Below are positions 29,551 through 46,165 of a stretch of DNA of 64,000 bases, in pieces; the stretch's first letter is position 1, and every line of letters starts with the position of its first letter. The position numbers were made by a program, and so were the translations under genes. The DNA comes from Alkalilimnicola ehrlichii (lineage in GTDB: Bacteria > Pseudomonadota > Gammaproteobacteria > Nitrococcales > AK92). The DNA is taken from the NCBI RefSeq assembly GCF_003399765.1, contig NZ_NFZV01000011.1:62001-126000 (forward strand), given 5' to 3'. Under the pieces are notes generated by a model. The model saw only the letters and a list, made by a program, of their open reading frames with translations. It did no database searches and was not told the origin of the DNA.

Positions 29551-30950
29551 CACGATACCTTCTCCTTGGCTGACTCGACGGCCGCCTCCGGCCGAACGTT
29601 GACGTTGAAACGGAACAGGTTGTCCGGGTCCCACTCGCGCTTGAGGCGCGCTAGGCGCGCGTAGTTGGCGCCGTACGCGGCCCGCGCCCACTCCGGTTCG
29701 GGATCGGGCAGCAGATTGCCGTACGGCCCCTGCGATACCGCCTGCAGCGAACGCCAGCCGGCCTCGGCCTCCGCCCGATGCCGCGTATCCCGCGGATCGC
29801 CGAACCACTGGGCGCAGATCTCGACGAACCAGCGGGCGGCGCGATGCGGATAGGCGGTCGGCCCGGCCGGTTCGCGGGCGATGGCGCCGCCCAGGGCGCC
29901 GAACACCAGCGAGAAGTTCGGCCCGGCGCGCTGGAAGCGATCGAGCAGCCGTTCCAGCGTGGCGTCCGTGAGCTCGGCGAGCATCTCGCCGCGGTTGTAG
30001 ACATGCTGCTGGCGGACGTTTGGCGGCTCGGGCAGCAGGCGGTGATAGGCCAGGTAAGACATCGGTCGGATACCGTCGTACACGGGCGCCTGCGGCCCGC
30101 TGCGCAAGGGGGCGAACACCGCGTCGGCGTGCGCCGGATCGCCGAACCAGGTCGGGATCAACACCACGCAGCGCTCCAGGTGCAGCGCTTCCGGCAGCAG
30201 GCGGGCCGGCGGTGCGGTCCATACCAGGGCGATGAGCGACGCCTCGTCGGGGGCGGCCTCCAGCCAGTCGCGCGCCAGCGGCAAGATGCGATGCGCCGCC
30301 TGTAGCGGGAAAACCAATGGCCCCGCCACCACCCGCTCGACCGGATGCAGGCGAAAGCCGATCCGGGTGACCACGCCGAAATTGCCGCCGCCGCCGCGCA
30401 GGCCCCAGAACAGTTCCGGCTCCGTATCGGCGCTGACCCGCAGCGACTTACCCTGCGCCGTTACCATGTCGAAGCAGGTCGCGCTGTCGCAGGTGAGCCC
30501 GAACTGGCGCGAGAGATCGCCCACCCCGCCGCCCAGGGTGTGCCCCGCCACACCGACGCTGGGAATGCGCGGCCCCGGCACGGCCAGGCCGTAACGCTGC
30601 GCGGCGGCGTCGAACGCGCCCCAGCATACACCCGGCTCCACGGTCGCCCGCCGCGCGTCGGGCTCGATTTCGATCCCGCTCATGGCGCCGAGGTCAAGCA
30701 ACACGCCGCCCTCGCAGGTGCCGCTGCCCGCCACGTGCGCACCGCCGCCGCGCACCGCCACCGGCAGGCCGCGCTCGCGGGCGTAACGAACCCCGGCGGC
30801 GACGTCGGCGGCGTCGCGACAACCGACGATAAGCGCCGGTCGGCGATCGATGCGGGCATTGCGCACCCGCCGCGCCGCCTCGAAGCCGGCATCAGCCGGC
30901 GTCAACACCGTCCCGCTTATCTGCCGCCGCAACCGATCGACCGTATCCAT
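29550..30950 (-). CDS. BBE-like FAD-linked oxidoreductase
   Basis: This is a 466-residue flavoprotein of the berberine-bridge-enzyme/PCMH type. The FAD-binding N-terminus has PALIVGCRDAADVAAGVRYA and a glycine-rich loop; the C-terminus has the typical NYARLARLKREWDPDNLFRF. The His site for covalent FAD, usually GGGH, reads GGGAH, while the second site GLTCD keeps its Cys. Such enzymes oxidise alcohols, amines or ring C-H bonds. Here it may oxidise a ring of the siderophore (for example thiazoline to thiazole), but this is a guess. I chose the ATG at 30950 for its AAGGAGAGAG ribosome site. It overlaps the VOC gene by 59 bases and touches the downstream NRPS start. Confidence 0.83.
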   Translation of the reverse strand: MDTVDRLRRQISGTVLTPADAGFEAARRVRNARIDRRPALIVGCRDAADVAAGVRYARERGLPVAVRGGGAHVAGSGTCEGGVLLDLGAMSGIEIEPDARRATVEPGVCWGAFDAAAQRYGLAVPGPRIPSVGVAGHTLGGGVGDLSRQFGLTCDSATCFDMVTAQGKSLRVSADTEPELFWGLRGGGGNFGVVTRIGFRLHPVERVVAGPLVFPLQAAHRILPLARDWLEAAPDEASLIALVWTAPPARLLPEALHLERCVVLIPTWFGDPAHADAVFAPLRSGPQAPVYDGIRPMSYLAYHRLLPEPPNVRQQHVYNRGEMLAELTDATLERLLDRFQRAGPNFSLVFGALGGAIAREPAGPTAYPHRAARWFVEICAQWFGDPRDTRHRAEAEAGWRSLQAVSQGPYGNLLPDPEPEWARAAYGANYARLARLKREWDPDNLFRFNVNVRPEAAVESAKEKVS

Positions 30951-31689
30951 GGTTTCTCTCTCCTTGTTCTTGTGCTCCATAAGCGAACGCGGCGCCGTGT
31001 GTCAGCCGCGCATCGAGCGGGCGTTCCAAGCCGGCCAAGGCCACCTCCAGCACGGCCGTGCGCGGCCCCGGCTCCGCTGCCAGCCAAGCGTCGCCTGCCG
31101 TCAGCGCCTCGAACCGGCCACGATCCGCCGGCGCAACGCTCATCCGCACCCGCTCGATGCGGCGGGCGCCGTTGGGGTGCTCGATGCGAGGCGGTCGCTG
31201 CGGCGGGTCGTACGGTGAGACCACGAAGGGCAACTGCGCCGGTTCGGGGGCAAAGAAGCGGTAGCGGACGTCGGCGCCGTCGGGGCGGGTGCGACGGCCA
31301 CGGGCCGTCCGCGATAGCGGCAGCCCGGTACGACTCAGCGCCGCATGCACGGCGCTAAGATCGGTCGGATCGTCCGCCGTTCCCGTACGCCCGGCGGGTT
31401 GCGGCGGCTCCAGTGCGACGTCGCACCACCCTTCCGCGCTCTCCGCCCAGCGCGCCAGGCGCGATCCCGCCGCTCGCCCGTACACCCAGCCCAGCGGCCG
31501 GCGCAAGTAGCGAAAGCCGCGCGGCAGCTCGAACAGCTCGATGAACGGCCCCTCCTCGAACCACAGCAGCGCGTTGTGGGCCCGGCGCGGGGCGCTACCC
31601 CACGCCACGCTGAAACCCAAGCGCTCGAAGTCGCGCACGGCGGTCCGGATGTCCGCCACCTTGCACAGAACGTGACTACAGATCAGCAT
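30892..31689 (-). CDS. VOC/glyoxalase-like protein in the siderophore operon
   Basis: The 265-residue protein begins ICSHVLCKVADIRTAVRDFE and continues with NALLWFEEGPFIELFELPRG, the pattern of a two-repeat glyoxalase-like (VOC) protein in which His and Glu can bind a metal. Pyochelin and yersiniabactin operons have no such gene as far as I know. Possible roles are self-protection, ligand binding or modification of a biosynthetic intermediate. The start overlaps the reductase-methyltransferase gene by 14 bases. The last 20 or so codons run through the ribosome site of the oxidoreductase gene, so the C-terminus may be misread because of an undetected indel. Confidence 0.7.
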   Translation of the reverse strand: MLICSHVLCKVADIRTAVRDFERLGFSVAWGSAPRRAHNALLWFEEGPFIELFELPRGFRYLRRPLGWVYGRAAGSRLARWAESAEGWCDVALEPPQPAGRTGTADDPTDLSAVHAALSRTGLPLSRTARGRRTRPDGADVRYRFFAPEPAQLPFVVSPYDPPQRPPRIEHPNGARRIERVRMSVAPADRGRFEALTAGDAWLAAEPGPRTAVLEVALAGLERPLDARLTHGAAFAYGAQEQGERNHGYGRSVAAADKRDGVDAG

Positions 31690-33925
31690 CGGCGCCCCTC
31701 CTGGCGACGAAGAGCCGCTGCCCCAGCGGGGCCAGCACGTGATCCGCGCCCGGCAGGACCGTCCAGCTCTCCGCGCCGGCCCGGCGCAGCACGTCCTGCC
31801 ACTGCGCGACCGATAAGAAGGTGGTGCGCGTTCGCTGCCGCGCGTCCGCCGGCGGGGTCATCATGAACGCCTGCGAGATGAGGATTTCCAGATGCTCTCG
31901 GGTAGGTTCGGTGATCAGCAGATAGCCGCCCGGCGCCAGTAGCCGCAACGCGCCGCGGACGCTGGCATCGGTGTCGCGGGCGTTGTTGAGGACACCGGCG
32001 GCGATAACCACGTCGGCCGACCCGGCGGCATAGCCCTGCTCGACGGGATCACGGTCGATGTCGAGCAGTCCGAAGCTCAGCCAGCCGTGGGCGCGGAAAC
32101 GCGGGCGGGCGTTGGCCAGGAAGAAATTGGAGACATCGGTAAAGCGATACTCCACCGCCAGACCGCCCGCCGCCTCCGCGGCGAGCGTACGCACCACCGC
32201 CTCCGTGGTCGCACCGGTGCCGGCGCCGATCTCGATCGCCCGCAGCGTGCGGCGGCCGTCGCCGGCGATGCGCCGTACGGCCTCGGCCACGGCGGTGTTC
32301 AGGTAGCGGGCGGTGATGGTGTCGCGATAGACGGCGTCGGCCAACTCGGTCCGCCCCTCGGGGAACAGCAGCAGCGCCGCCTGTTGTTCGTCGCGCATCA
32401 GGCGCGGCAACTGCTCGGCGTTATGGCGCAGGTAATCCAGGAAAGCGGCGGCGCCCAGCCCGCCGTTCCAGGCTTCCGCGGCCCGCTCCCAGCGCTGAGC
32501 CAGGCTTTCTGCGGCCACCAGGGAGACACCGCGCCACCGCTCGCCGTGCCGCTGCAACCGGCCCCGCTCGACCAACACCTGCAACCAGCGCTCGATCAAC
32601 GGCCGGTGCCGTTCCGCTGTGCCGGTGCCGGTCACGATCTCGTCCAGGTCGTAGTCGCGGCCGGGGTCGGCCAGGGTTTCCCGCGCCTGTAAGGCATGCA
32701 ACATGGACGCGAGCACCGCCTCGTCCAGCGCGTCGACGAACTCGTTCACCTGCGCCGAGGTCACACCGCGCACGAGCGTTTCGGCCGGCTCGGTACAGCC
32801 GAACACGTCGTGCTCGCCCACCCTTGTCGCCGCCTCCTCCGGCTCGACGGCGGCCACCGCTGCCTGTAGGTGCTCGACCGGCAGCGGTTGATGACGCCGC
32901 CCTTCCTGCACGGCCGGATAGCCCAGGCCGGCGGTCAGCCCCTGCCACAGTCGGGACAGGGTCAGCCAGCGTTGCTCGGCCGGGCCGGTCGCGGCACCGC
33001 CGACGACGGCGTCATGCAGGGCAATCAGATCCCGACCGATGGCCTGCGGCCATTGCCGCTCCAGCAGTTGCCGATACGAGGGCGGTTGCGGCGGACCGAG
33101 CGGTACCGTACTGGGCAATGCGAGGTGGGCCGAATCGGGGCTGTCGAAGTCGAAGCGCGTCTTGACCGCGTCCGGAATGTGCAAGCGTGGGTTCCAGGTG
33201 ACCGGGCCGTGAGTATCGGTCAGGCTGAGCGAGCCGCCTTCGAAGCCGAGGGTAATCCGGTGCAGCAGGTGGATGTGGTTATCCGGGTCGGCTGGATCCA
33301 CTTCGTTGTGGGCTCGCAAGGTGAACGGAATGCCGCCGACGGTGCCGGTAAGCACCTGGAGCGGGCCTTGCCCGGTCGCGGCCTCGGCGAGCTGCCAGGG
33401 GCGCACGGTCGGTAGGGCCGCGCCGAGGATGTGCGCCAGCGGGAAGGACACTTGCGTCGAGCAGGCGGCATCGATGAACAGCGCCGGCTTCCGCACCTGG
33501 GCGGCCTGCGCCGCCGCGTTGAAACGCCGCACGGCCGGCAGGTGGACGTACAGATCGCCGAGCTGGAAGCGCACTCCGCACTGCCGCGCCGTCCGCAGGC
33601 AGGCGGCGATGTCGTCGTGGTGCACCGGCTGTTCCTGGATCACGTGAATGCCGCGTTTGAGCAGCGTCAGCGCAAGCTCCGTGCCGACGCCGCCCATCAC
33701 GCCCGAGCGCAGCACCACGCAAGCAACGTCAACGTCCGTCGGCAGCTGCTCGACCGCTGTATACACCGGCACGCCGTAGCGCCGCGCGCAGTCGTAGGTG
33801 CGTTCGCTGCCGCGGCCGAGCACGCCGACGATCTCGAACCGCTCCGGCAGCTCGGCCAAGGCGGCAAGATAAAATTGCCCGAAGGTGGAGCCGCAGACCA
33901 CCGTTCGTAACCGCCGCATCGTCAT
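31676..33925 (-). CDS. Thiazolinyl-imine reductase (PchG/Irp3-like) fused to a methyltransferase
   Basis: This 749-residue product joins two functions. Residues 1-360 match the PchG/Irp3 type: a nucleotide-binding start (RTVVCGSTFGQFYLAALAEL), VGVLGRGSERT, and VHLPAVRRFN with QVSFPLAHILG. PchG-type enzymes reduce a PCP-bound thiazoline to a thiazolidine with NADPH. Residues from about 390 form a SAM methyltransferase with motif I AIEIGAGTGATTE and the block LLITEPTREH followed by SQAFMMT. This block is closely like the methyltransferase embedded in the downstream NRPS (LVLTEPTREH, SQAFMMT), including its helical N-terminal part. PchG alone is about 350 residues. The start overlaps the upstream gene by 4 bases. 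Confidence 0.88.
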   Translation of the reverse strand: MTMRRLRTVVCGSTFGQFYLAALAELPERFEIVGVLGRGSERTYDCARRYGVPVYTAVEQLPTDVDVACVVLRSGVMGGVGTELALTLLKRGIHVIQEQPVHHDDIAACLRTARQCGVRFQLGDLYVHLPAVRRFNAAAQAAQVRKPALFIDAACSTQVSFPLAHILGAALPTVRPWQLAEAATGQGPLQVLTGTVGGIPFTLRAHNEVDPADPDNHIHLLHRITLGFEGGSLSLTDTHGPVTWNPRLHIPDAVKTRFDFDSPDSAHLALPSTVPLGPPQPPSYRQLLERQWPQAIGRDLIALHDAVVGGAATGPAEQRWLTLSRLWQGLTAGLGYPAVQEGRRHQPLPVEHLQAAVAAVEPEEAATRVGEHDVFGCTEPAETLVRGVTSAQVNEFVDALDEAVLASMLHALQARETLADPGRDYDLDEIVTGTGTAERHRPLIERWLQVLVERGRLQRHGERWRGVSLVAAESLAQRWERAAEAWNGGLGAAAFLDYLRHNAEQLPRLMRDEQQAALLLFPEGRTELADAVYRDTITARYLNTAVAEAVRRIAGDGRRTLRAIEIGAGTGATTEAVVRTLAAEAAGGLAVEYRFTDVSNFFLANARPRFRAHGWLSFGLLDIDRDPVEQGYAAGSADVVIAAGVLNNARDTDASVRGALRLLAPGGYLLITEPTREHLEILISQAFMMTPPADARQRTRTTFLSVAQWQDVLRRAGAESWTVLPGADHVLAPLGQRLFVARRGADADL

Positions 33926-35006
33926 ACCTCGCCTCCCACCGTATCCGTTAACGTCTCAATACTGCTGTCGAACACAGCGACGTCGCAGCCATCGGCAGCG
34001 CTCAACACGTCGATCACCGGCGCGGGATTCGGTAGTGCCGCGGCCGGCCGCACGCCGGCGGGTACCTCGCCGCGCAGTAGCGCCACCGTCACCGCCGCGG
34101 CCATGGCGCCGGTCAGCGGGGCGATGCCGGCCGCCTGCACCCGCACAGTGCGGGTTGCCGGCGTGCCGTCGATGCGGCCGCTCAGTTGGAGCAATAGGCT
34201 GGCGTAGGGCCGCCGCCCCGCCGCATCCAACGCCGAGGCACGACACACGTGTTCCACCGCCGCCGCGCGATCCAGTCCGGCCGCCGCCGTCAATGCGGCG
34301 GGCAGGCGTTCGCCGTCGAGAGCGATGTACCAGCGGCCGTCGACCAGCGATAAATGGCGGGCGACGGCCTTGGCCTCGGCATCCAGGTAAGGCAACAGCG
34401 TCAGCGGGCGGGGAAAGAAGGGCAGCGTCACAGCGCTTAGGCGGCTGAGCGCGCCGGGGCACGGCGCGCCGGCGCGCCAGGCGGCGAGCGCGGCGTTGTC
34501 CTCCCCCAGCACCCCGGCCAGATAGTCCTCGGCGCCGGCAGCGGTGAAACGGTCGAGCACTCCGGTGTAAGCGGTGAGTTCGCTCACCGCGTCGAAGCCG
34601 CACGCCAGCCAACGCGGTAGCAGACCGGACAGCCCCGGCAAGGCGCCGGCGGCGAACACCGCCGCGGTGCCGATAGCCTCGCCCGCGCGCGCCGCAAGCG
34701 TCGGGTCGCTGCCGGCGTCCACATAATGCACACCGGCGGCCTGCGCCGCCCGCGCCACCCGGCTTGCGGTGCGATGAGACGGGCCGGCGCAGTTGACCAC
34801 CACCCGGCAGCCGCGAATGAAGGTGCGCAGCGACTCGGCGTCTTCGATATCCACCGCCGTCCACTCGGCTTCCGGCAGCGCGGCTCCGAGGCGGCGCCGG
34901 GCCGCCTCCGGATCGCGCCCGCCGAGGCGCAACGGCTCGCTGCCCTGTGCCGCCAGCAGGCGCGCCGCGTATCGACCGACCGCGCCATAACCGCCCACTA
35001 CGCCGA

Positions 35007-35010
<4 letters not shown>
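33922..35010 (-). CDS. Saccharopine dehydrogenase-like NAD(P)-binding protein
   Basis: The 362-residue protein starts MIGVVGGYGAVGRYAARLLA, a Rossmann GxGxxG dinucleotide site, followed by RLGGRDPEAARR, a VVNCAGPSH segment and AAGVHYVDAGSD. These are features of the saccharopine dehydrogenase-like reductase family. It sits between the first NRPS and the imine reductase, overlapping both by 4 bases (ATGA), so it belongs to the pathway. A reductive or trans-acting step on an intermediate is likely, but the reaction is unknown. It is not part of the standard pyochelin gene set. Confidence 0.75.
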
Positions 35011-42596
<7,586 letters not shown>

Positions 42597-42648
42597 GAAC
42601 TCCCTTTCGTTGTTATTGCGGACCGGCTTAGTCTAGCGCTCTTCACAA

Positions 42649-43437
42649 TTAGCATTGATTATCATTCTCGTCTACAACCGATACGATCTCCGGCATCTCG
42701 CCCGACCGTCCCAGGCTCCGCAGGACTTGAGTCACCACGTCCCGCGGTCGATCGGCCAGGTAGAAATGCCCGCCCGGAAACAACTGCAAACGAAATTCCT
42801 TTGCGGTCCAGCGTGCCCAGCCCAGCGCTTCTTGTTGTGTCAGTTCGGTATCGTCATGGCCAAGGAAAGCCGTTAACGGACAGTGGAGTTGCCCTTCCGG
42901 GCGGGCGTGGTAGGTTTCGATCAGGCAATAGTCATGGCGAACAGCCGGCAGGATAACCTCTCGCACCTCAGGCTGGTTTAGCAGCTCCGGCGCGGTACCG
43001 CCGAGACGCGTTAGTTCGGCACACAAGCCGTCGTCGTCCAGCCGGTGCACGCCCCTGCTTCGATGATGTTGCGGCGGTTGCCGGGCCGAGGCGAACACGT
43101 GGCGGAGTTGCCGATCTCCCTGCCGCGCCAACGCCAGCGCCAGTTCATGCCCCAATACCGCACCCATGCTGTGGCCAAAGATCGCCCATGGACGGTCCAG
43201 CAATGGCCGTACGGCCCAGGCAAGCTTATCGATCAGCGCTGGGATGTCCTCGGAAAAGGACTCGCCAAGCCGAGTCTCGCGCCCTGGCAGGCATACCAGC
43301 AGCGGCTCCACATCCCGCGGCAGCCAAGTCGTCCAGGAGCGAAACAAACCAGGCGTGCCGCCAGCGTGCGGGATGCACAGTAACCGCAGGGCGGCCCCGG
43401 GCCGCGCACACGGGCGTTGTATCCATACTCCTTCCAT
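42649..43437 (-). CDS. Type II thioesterase (PchC/YbtT-like)
   Basis: Type II thioesterases remove wrong acyl groups from NRPS carrier domains. The 262-residue product has the family start (LRLLCIPHAGGTPGLFRSWT, then LPRDVEPLLVCLPGRETRLG), the nucleophile elbow GHSMG, the Asp of FLGHDD and the catalytic His in FPGGHFYL. Length is normal. It is the first gene of the minus-strand siderophore operon and faces the salicyl-AMP ligase divergently. The ATG at 43437 has only a weak ribosome site. A Fur-like box overlaps its last codons and probably serves the NRPS gene behind it. Confidence 0.9.
   Translation of the reverse strand: MEGVWIQRPCARPGAALRLLCIPHAGGTPGLFRSWTTWLPRDVEPLLVCLPGRETRLGESFSEDIPALIDKLAWAVRPLLDRPWAIFGHSMGAVLGHELALALARQGDRQLRHVFASARQPPQHHRSRGVHRLDDDGLCAELTRLGGTAPELLNQPEVREVILPAVRHDYCLIETYHARPEGQLHCPLTAFLGHDDTELTQQEALGWARWTAKEFRLQLFPGGHFYLADRPRDVVTQVLRSLGRSGEMPEIVSVVDENDNQC
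42651..42669 (-). promoter_or_regulatory. Fur-like box upstream of the first NRPS gene
   Basis: The minus strand reads GAGAATGATAATCAATGCT, 14 of 19 matches to GATAATGATAATCATTATC with the central AATGATAATCA intact. It lies 55-75 bases before the NRPS start and overlaps the 3' end of the thioesterase gene. Iron-dependent repression of an internal promoter is inferred. Confidence 0.55.
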
Positions 43438-43513
43438 GAGTCGTTATCCCCGTTGCTCAATCGCCGTAAAGCGCCGTCGACCCGTTATGCGGTTACCTCT
43501 TACCAGTCGCGGC

Positions 43514-43544
43514 TTGTCTACCTCATGATGTTACGTTATAACGT
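43514..43544 (+). promoter_or_regulatory. Sigma-70 promoter of the salicylate operon with overlapping palindrome
   Basis: TTGTCT, 17 bases, then TATAAC gives a good promoter, with start near 43549 and the ligase ATG at 43615. A perfect 12-bp palindrome ACGTTATAACGT (43533-43544) covers the -10 element, the usual place for a repressor. It is not a clear Fur box. The same palindrome lies 96 bases before the divergent thioesterase start and could control both directions. Confidence 0.6.
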
Positions 43545-43614
43545 TTCGTGCAAGAGGTTATCGATCCGAAACTGCTCGACGGACGGAAACACTCATTCGC
43601 CAAGGAGTTGTGCT

Positions 43615-45255
43615 ATGTCAGGCGATTTACTGCAAGGATTTGTACCGCACCCCGAGGACCAACGACAGCGCTATATCGAGCACGGAGTCTGGGACAATAA
43701 ACCGCTCTGGACCCTGATTACCGATGCCCACCCGGATCGACCGGCGGTCGCCGATGGCGAGCACTCGCTCACCTACGCCGAACTGCTGGCGCAAGCCGAT
43801 GCATTGGCGGCCGGACTGCTGGCAGCGGGGCTCCGGACAGGGCAACGGGTGGTGCTGCAATTACCCAATACGACGACATTTGCTGTCGTATTGATGGGGG
43901 TACTGCGGGCCGGACTGGTCCCTGTTATGGCCTTACCGGCGCATCGCCTTGCAGAGATTGAGTATTTTATCCGTCTTACCGAAGCCGTCGCGTATATTAC
44001 CAACGACGATCAGCAGACCCTTGTCCGGCAACTGCAAAGCGCCAGCCTACCCTTACAGCACATTTTCGTAACGAACGCCCCGGATGGGCGCGACTCTTTA
44101 CCCATGGGCGATTCGGACGAGTTTGTCCCGCCGCCGGTAAACCCCTGCCATCCCGCGCTGTTCCTGGTATCCGGCGGCACGACAGGGCTACCTAAGCTTA
44201 TTCCGCGCACCCACAACGATTATCGCTACAACGCTATACGCAGCGCCCAAATCTGCGGGCTGACGGCCGACGACATATATCTGGCGACGCTGCCTGCCGC
44301 ACATAACTTTCCGCTCGCCTGCCCGGGGATGCTGGGCATATTTGCCGTCAGCGGATACGTAGTCATGAATCGGGATCCGAGTCCCGAGCACGGTTTTAAG
44401 CTCATCGAGCGCTATGCGGTCACCGCCACTGCGCTGGTTCCAGCTCTCGCCCAGCTATGGTCCGCCGCGACCGAATGGGAAACCGCCGACCTCGGCTCGC
44501 TACGGTTGCTGCAAGTGGGCGGCGCGAAGTTTCCCGAAAACGAGGCGCGGGCCGCCCTACGGGCTTTTCCCGGCGCTCTGCAACAAGTATTCGGTATGGC
44601 CGAGGGGCTGATTTGCTATACCCGGCCGGGCGACAACCCAGATACCGTCGCCACCACCCAAGGCCGACCGATGAGCCCGCTGGACGAGCTCCGCATCGTC
44701 GACGCCGAGGGAAAGGATGTCGGACCCGGTGAGGAAGGCGAGCTACTGGTGCGAGGTCCGTACACACTGCGCGGCTATTACCGCGCCGCCGAGCATAATG
44801 CCGACGCGTTCTCGCCCGAGGGTTTCTACCGAACTGGCGATCGCGTGCAGCTAACGCCCGCAGGCGACCTCATCGTAACCGGGCGCATCAAGGATGTCGT
44901 GAACCGCGGCGGCGAGTGCATCGCGGCCGCGGAAATCGAACAACATTTACTCGCACACCCCCGAATCCGCCAAGCGGCTATCGTGCCGGTGCCGGACAAA
45001 CTGCTGGGCGAACGAATCGGAGCGGCCATTGTTTCCGCAGGCCTACCGCCCACACTTGCCGAGCTGCGCGAGTTTCTCGCAGCCCGCGGCCTGGCCGCTT
45101 TCAAGTTGCCCGAACGTCTGGAGGTGTTAGCAACCATGCCCGTCACAGCCGTGGGCAAGATCGACAAGAAACAGATTATCCGCGCGCTGCCGACGAAACG
45201 ACTCTGTCAGGCGTTGTCGACAGCTGATACGATAATACGTCTCATTAGTATATGA
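43615..45255 (+). CDS. pchD: Salicyl-AMP ligase (PchD/YbtE-like)
   Basis: This enzyme activates salicylate with ATP and loads it on the aryl carrier of the first NRPS. The 546-residue product matches the family length (PchD about 547). It has the AMP-binding core LVSGGTTGLPKLIPRTH, the acid pocket AAHNFPLACPG, then FGMAEGLICYTR and the hinge GRIKDVVNRGGECI. The pocket Cys (P-L-A-C-P) is, as I recall from DhbE/PchD comparisons, the residue that marks salicylate rather than 2,3-dihydroxybenzoate activators. I chose the ATG at 43615 because AAGGAG lies seven bases upstream. It leads a plus-strand operon continuing through an ABC exporter-like pair to pchB and pchA. Confidence 0.92.
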   Translation: MSGDLLQGFVPHPEDQRQRYIEHGVWDNKPLWTLITDAHPDRPAVADGEHSLTYAELLAQADALAAGLLAAGLRTGQRVVLQLPNTTTFAVVLMGVLRAGLVPVMALPAHRLAEIEYFIRLTEAVAYITNDDQQTLVRQLQSASLPLQHIFVTNAPDGRDSLPMGDSDEFVPPPVNPCHPALFLVSGGTTGLPKLIPRTHNDYRYNAIRSAQICGLTADDIYLATLPAAHNFPLACPGMLGIFAVSGYVVMNRDPSPEHGFKLIERYAVTATALVPALAQLWSAATEWETADLGSLRLLQVGGAKFPENEARAALRAFPGALQQVFGMAEGLICYTRPGDNPDTVATTQGRPMSPLDELRIVDAEGKDVGPGEEGELLVRGPYTLRGYYRAAEHNADAFSPEGFYRTGDRVQLTPAGDLIVTGRIKDVVNRGGECIAAAEIEQHLLAHPRIRQAAIVPVPDKLLGERIGAAIVSAGLPPTLAELREFLAARGLAAFKLPERLEVLATMPVTAVGKIDKKQIIRALPTKRLCQALSTADTIIRLISI

Positions 45256-45277
45256 AATAAAATAACAGGTATACAGC

Positions 45278-46165
45278 ATGCCCCAGTCAAGCGGATTAGT
45301 CGTTCAAGGCCTGACCAAGACGTACGCCAACGGCGTACAGGCGCTGCAAGGCGTGGATCTGGCAGTGCCATCCGGGCTCTACGGCCTGTTAGGGCCCAAC
45401 GGTGCCGGTAAGAGCACCTTGATGCGCACGCTGGCGACGCTGCAAACGCCGGACCGGGGCAAGATCCGGCTCGACGGCGTCGACGTGCTGGCCGATCCGG
45501 ACTATCTGCGCCTGCGGCTGGGCTATCTGCCGCAACAATTGGGGGCGTATCCGGGGGTAAACGCGCGCGATCTGCTGGAGCGCTTTGCCTGGCTCAAGGG
45601 GCGCGTCAACCGCCGCGAACGGCGCGCCGAAGTCGAGCTGTTGTTGGAAAAGGTCAATCTGACCGCGGCCGCCGCTCGGCCCGTTGCCACCTATTCGGGC
45701 GGCATGCTGCGCCGTTTCGGTATCGCCATGGCGTTGATCGGTTCGCCGCGTCTGTTGATCGTCGACGAGCCCACGGCCGGCCTCGACCCCTCCGAGCGCA
45801 ACCGTTTCCATCGCGTGTTAGCCGATGTGGCCAGCGAGGCGGTGGTACTGCTATCCACCCACATCGTCGAAGACGTGGAGAATCTGTGCCGACGGCTGGC
45901 GATTCTCGCCGACGGGCGTATCGTCGCCGAAGGCACGCCGGGTGCGCTCGCTGACAAGCTGGCGGGGCGGTTGTGGTCGCGGATCATCCCACGCGGCGAG
46001 GCCGTGCCCGAGGCGGTGCACCTATCCGCGGCGCCGGACGGCACGCTGGCGGTGGTGGAGGCCGACGCGCCGCCCGGCGAAGGCTACGCGCCGCATCGCC
46101 CGCGGCTGGAAGATGCCTATCATGCGGTTCTGGCGGCTGCCGGGGTGACGGAGGTGGCAGGATGA
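45278..46165 (+). CDS. ABC transporter ATP-binding protein
   Basis: This is a 295-residue stand-alone ABC ATPase with Walker A GPNGAGKST, Q-loop LPQQLG, signature YSGGMLRRFG and Walker B LLIVDEPTAGLDP. The pattern fits the CcmA/NatA-type class that pairs with ABC-2 permeases. Its TGA overlaps the ATG of the permease gene (ATGA), so the two form one transporter. Its place between the salicyl-AMP ligase and pchB suggests a role in siderophore export or handling. It is distinct from the two fused ABC proteins at the other end of the cluster. GC content is visibly higher than in the ligase gene. Confidence 0.85.
   Translation: MPQSSGLVVQGLTKTYANGVQALQGVDLAVPSGLYGLLGPNGAGKSTLMRTLATLQTPDRGKIRLDGVDVLADPDYLRLRLGYLPQQLGAYPGVNARDLLERFAWLKGRVNRRERRAEVELLLEKVNLTAAAARPVATYSGGMLRRFGIAMALIGSPRLLIVDEPTAGLDPSERNRFHRVLADVASEAVVLLSTHIVEDVENLCRRLAILADGRIVAEGTPGALADKLAGRLWSRIIPRGEAVPEAVHLSAAPDGTLAVVEADAPPGEGYAPHRPRLEDAYHAVLAAAGVTEVAG

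Noticed and set aside
43533-43544. Fur box before the salicyl-AMP ligase
   Set aside because: ACGTTATAACGT does not fit the GATAAT-repeat consensus, so it was kept only as a palindrome of unknown binder.
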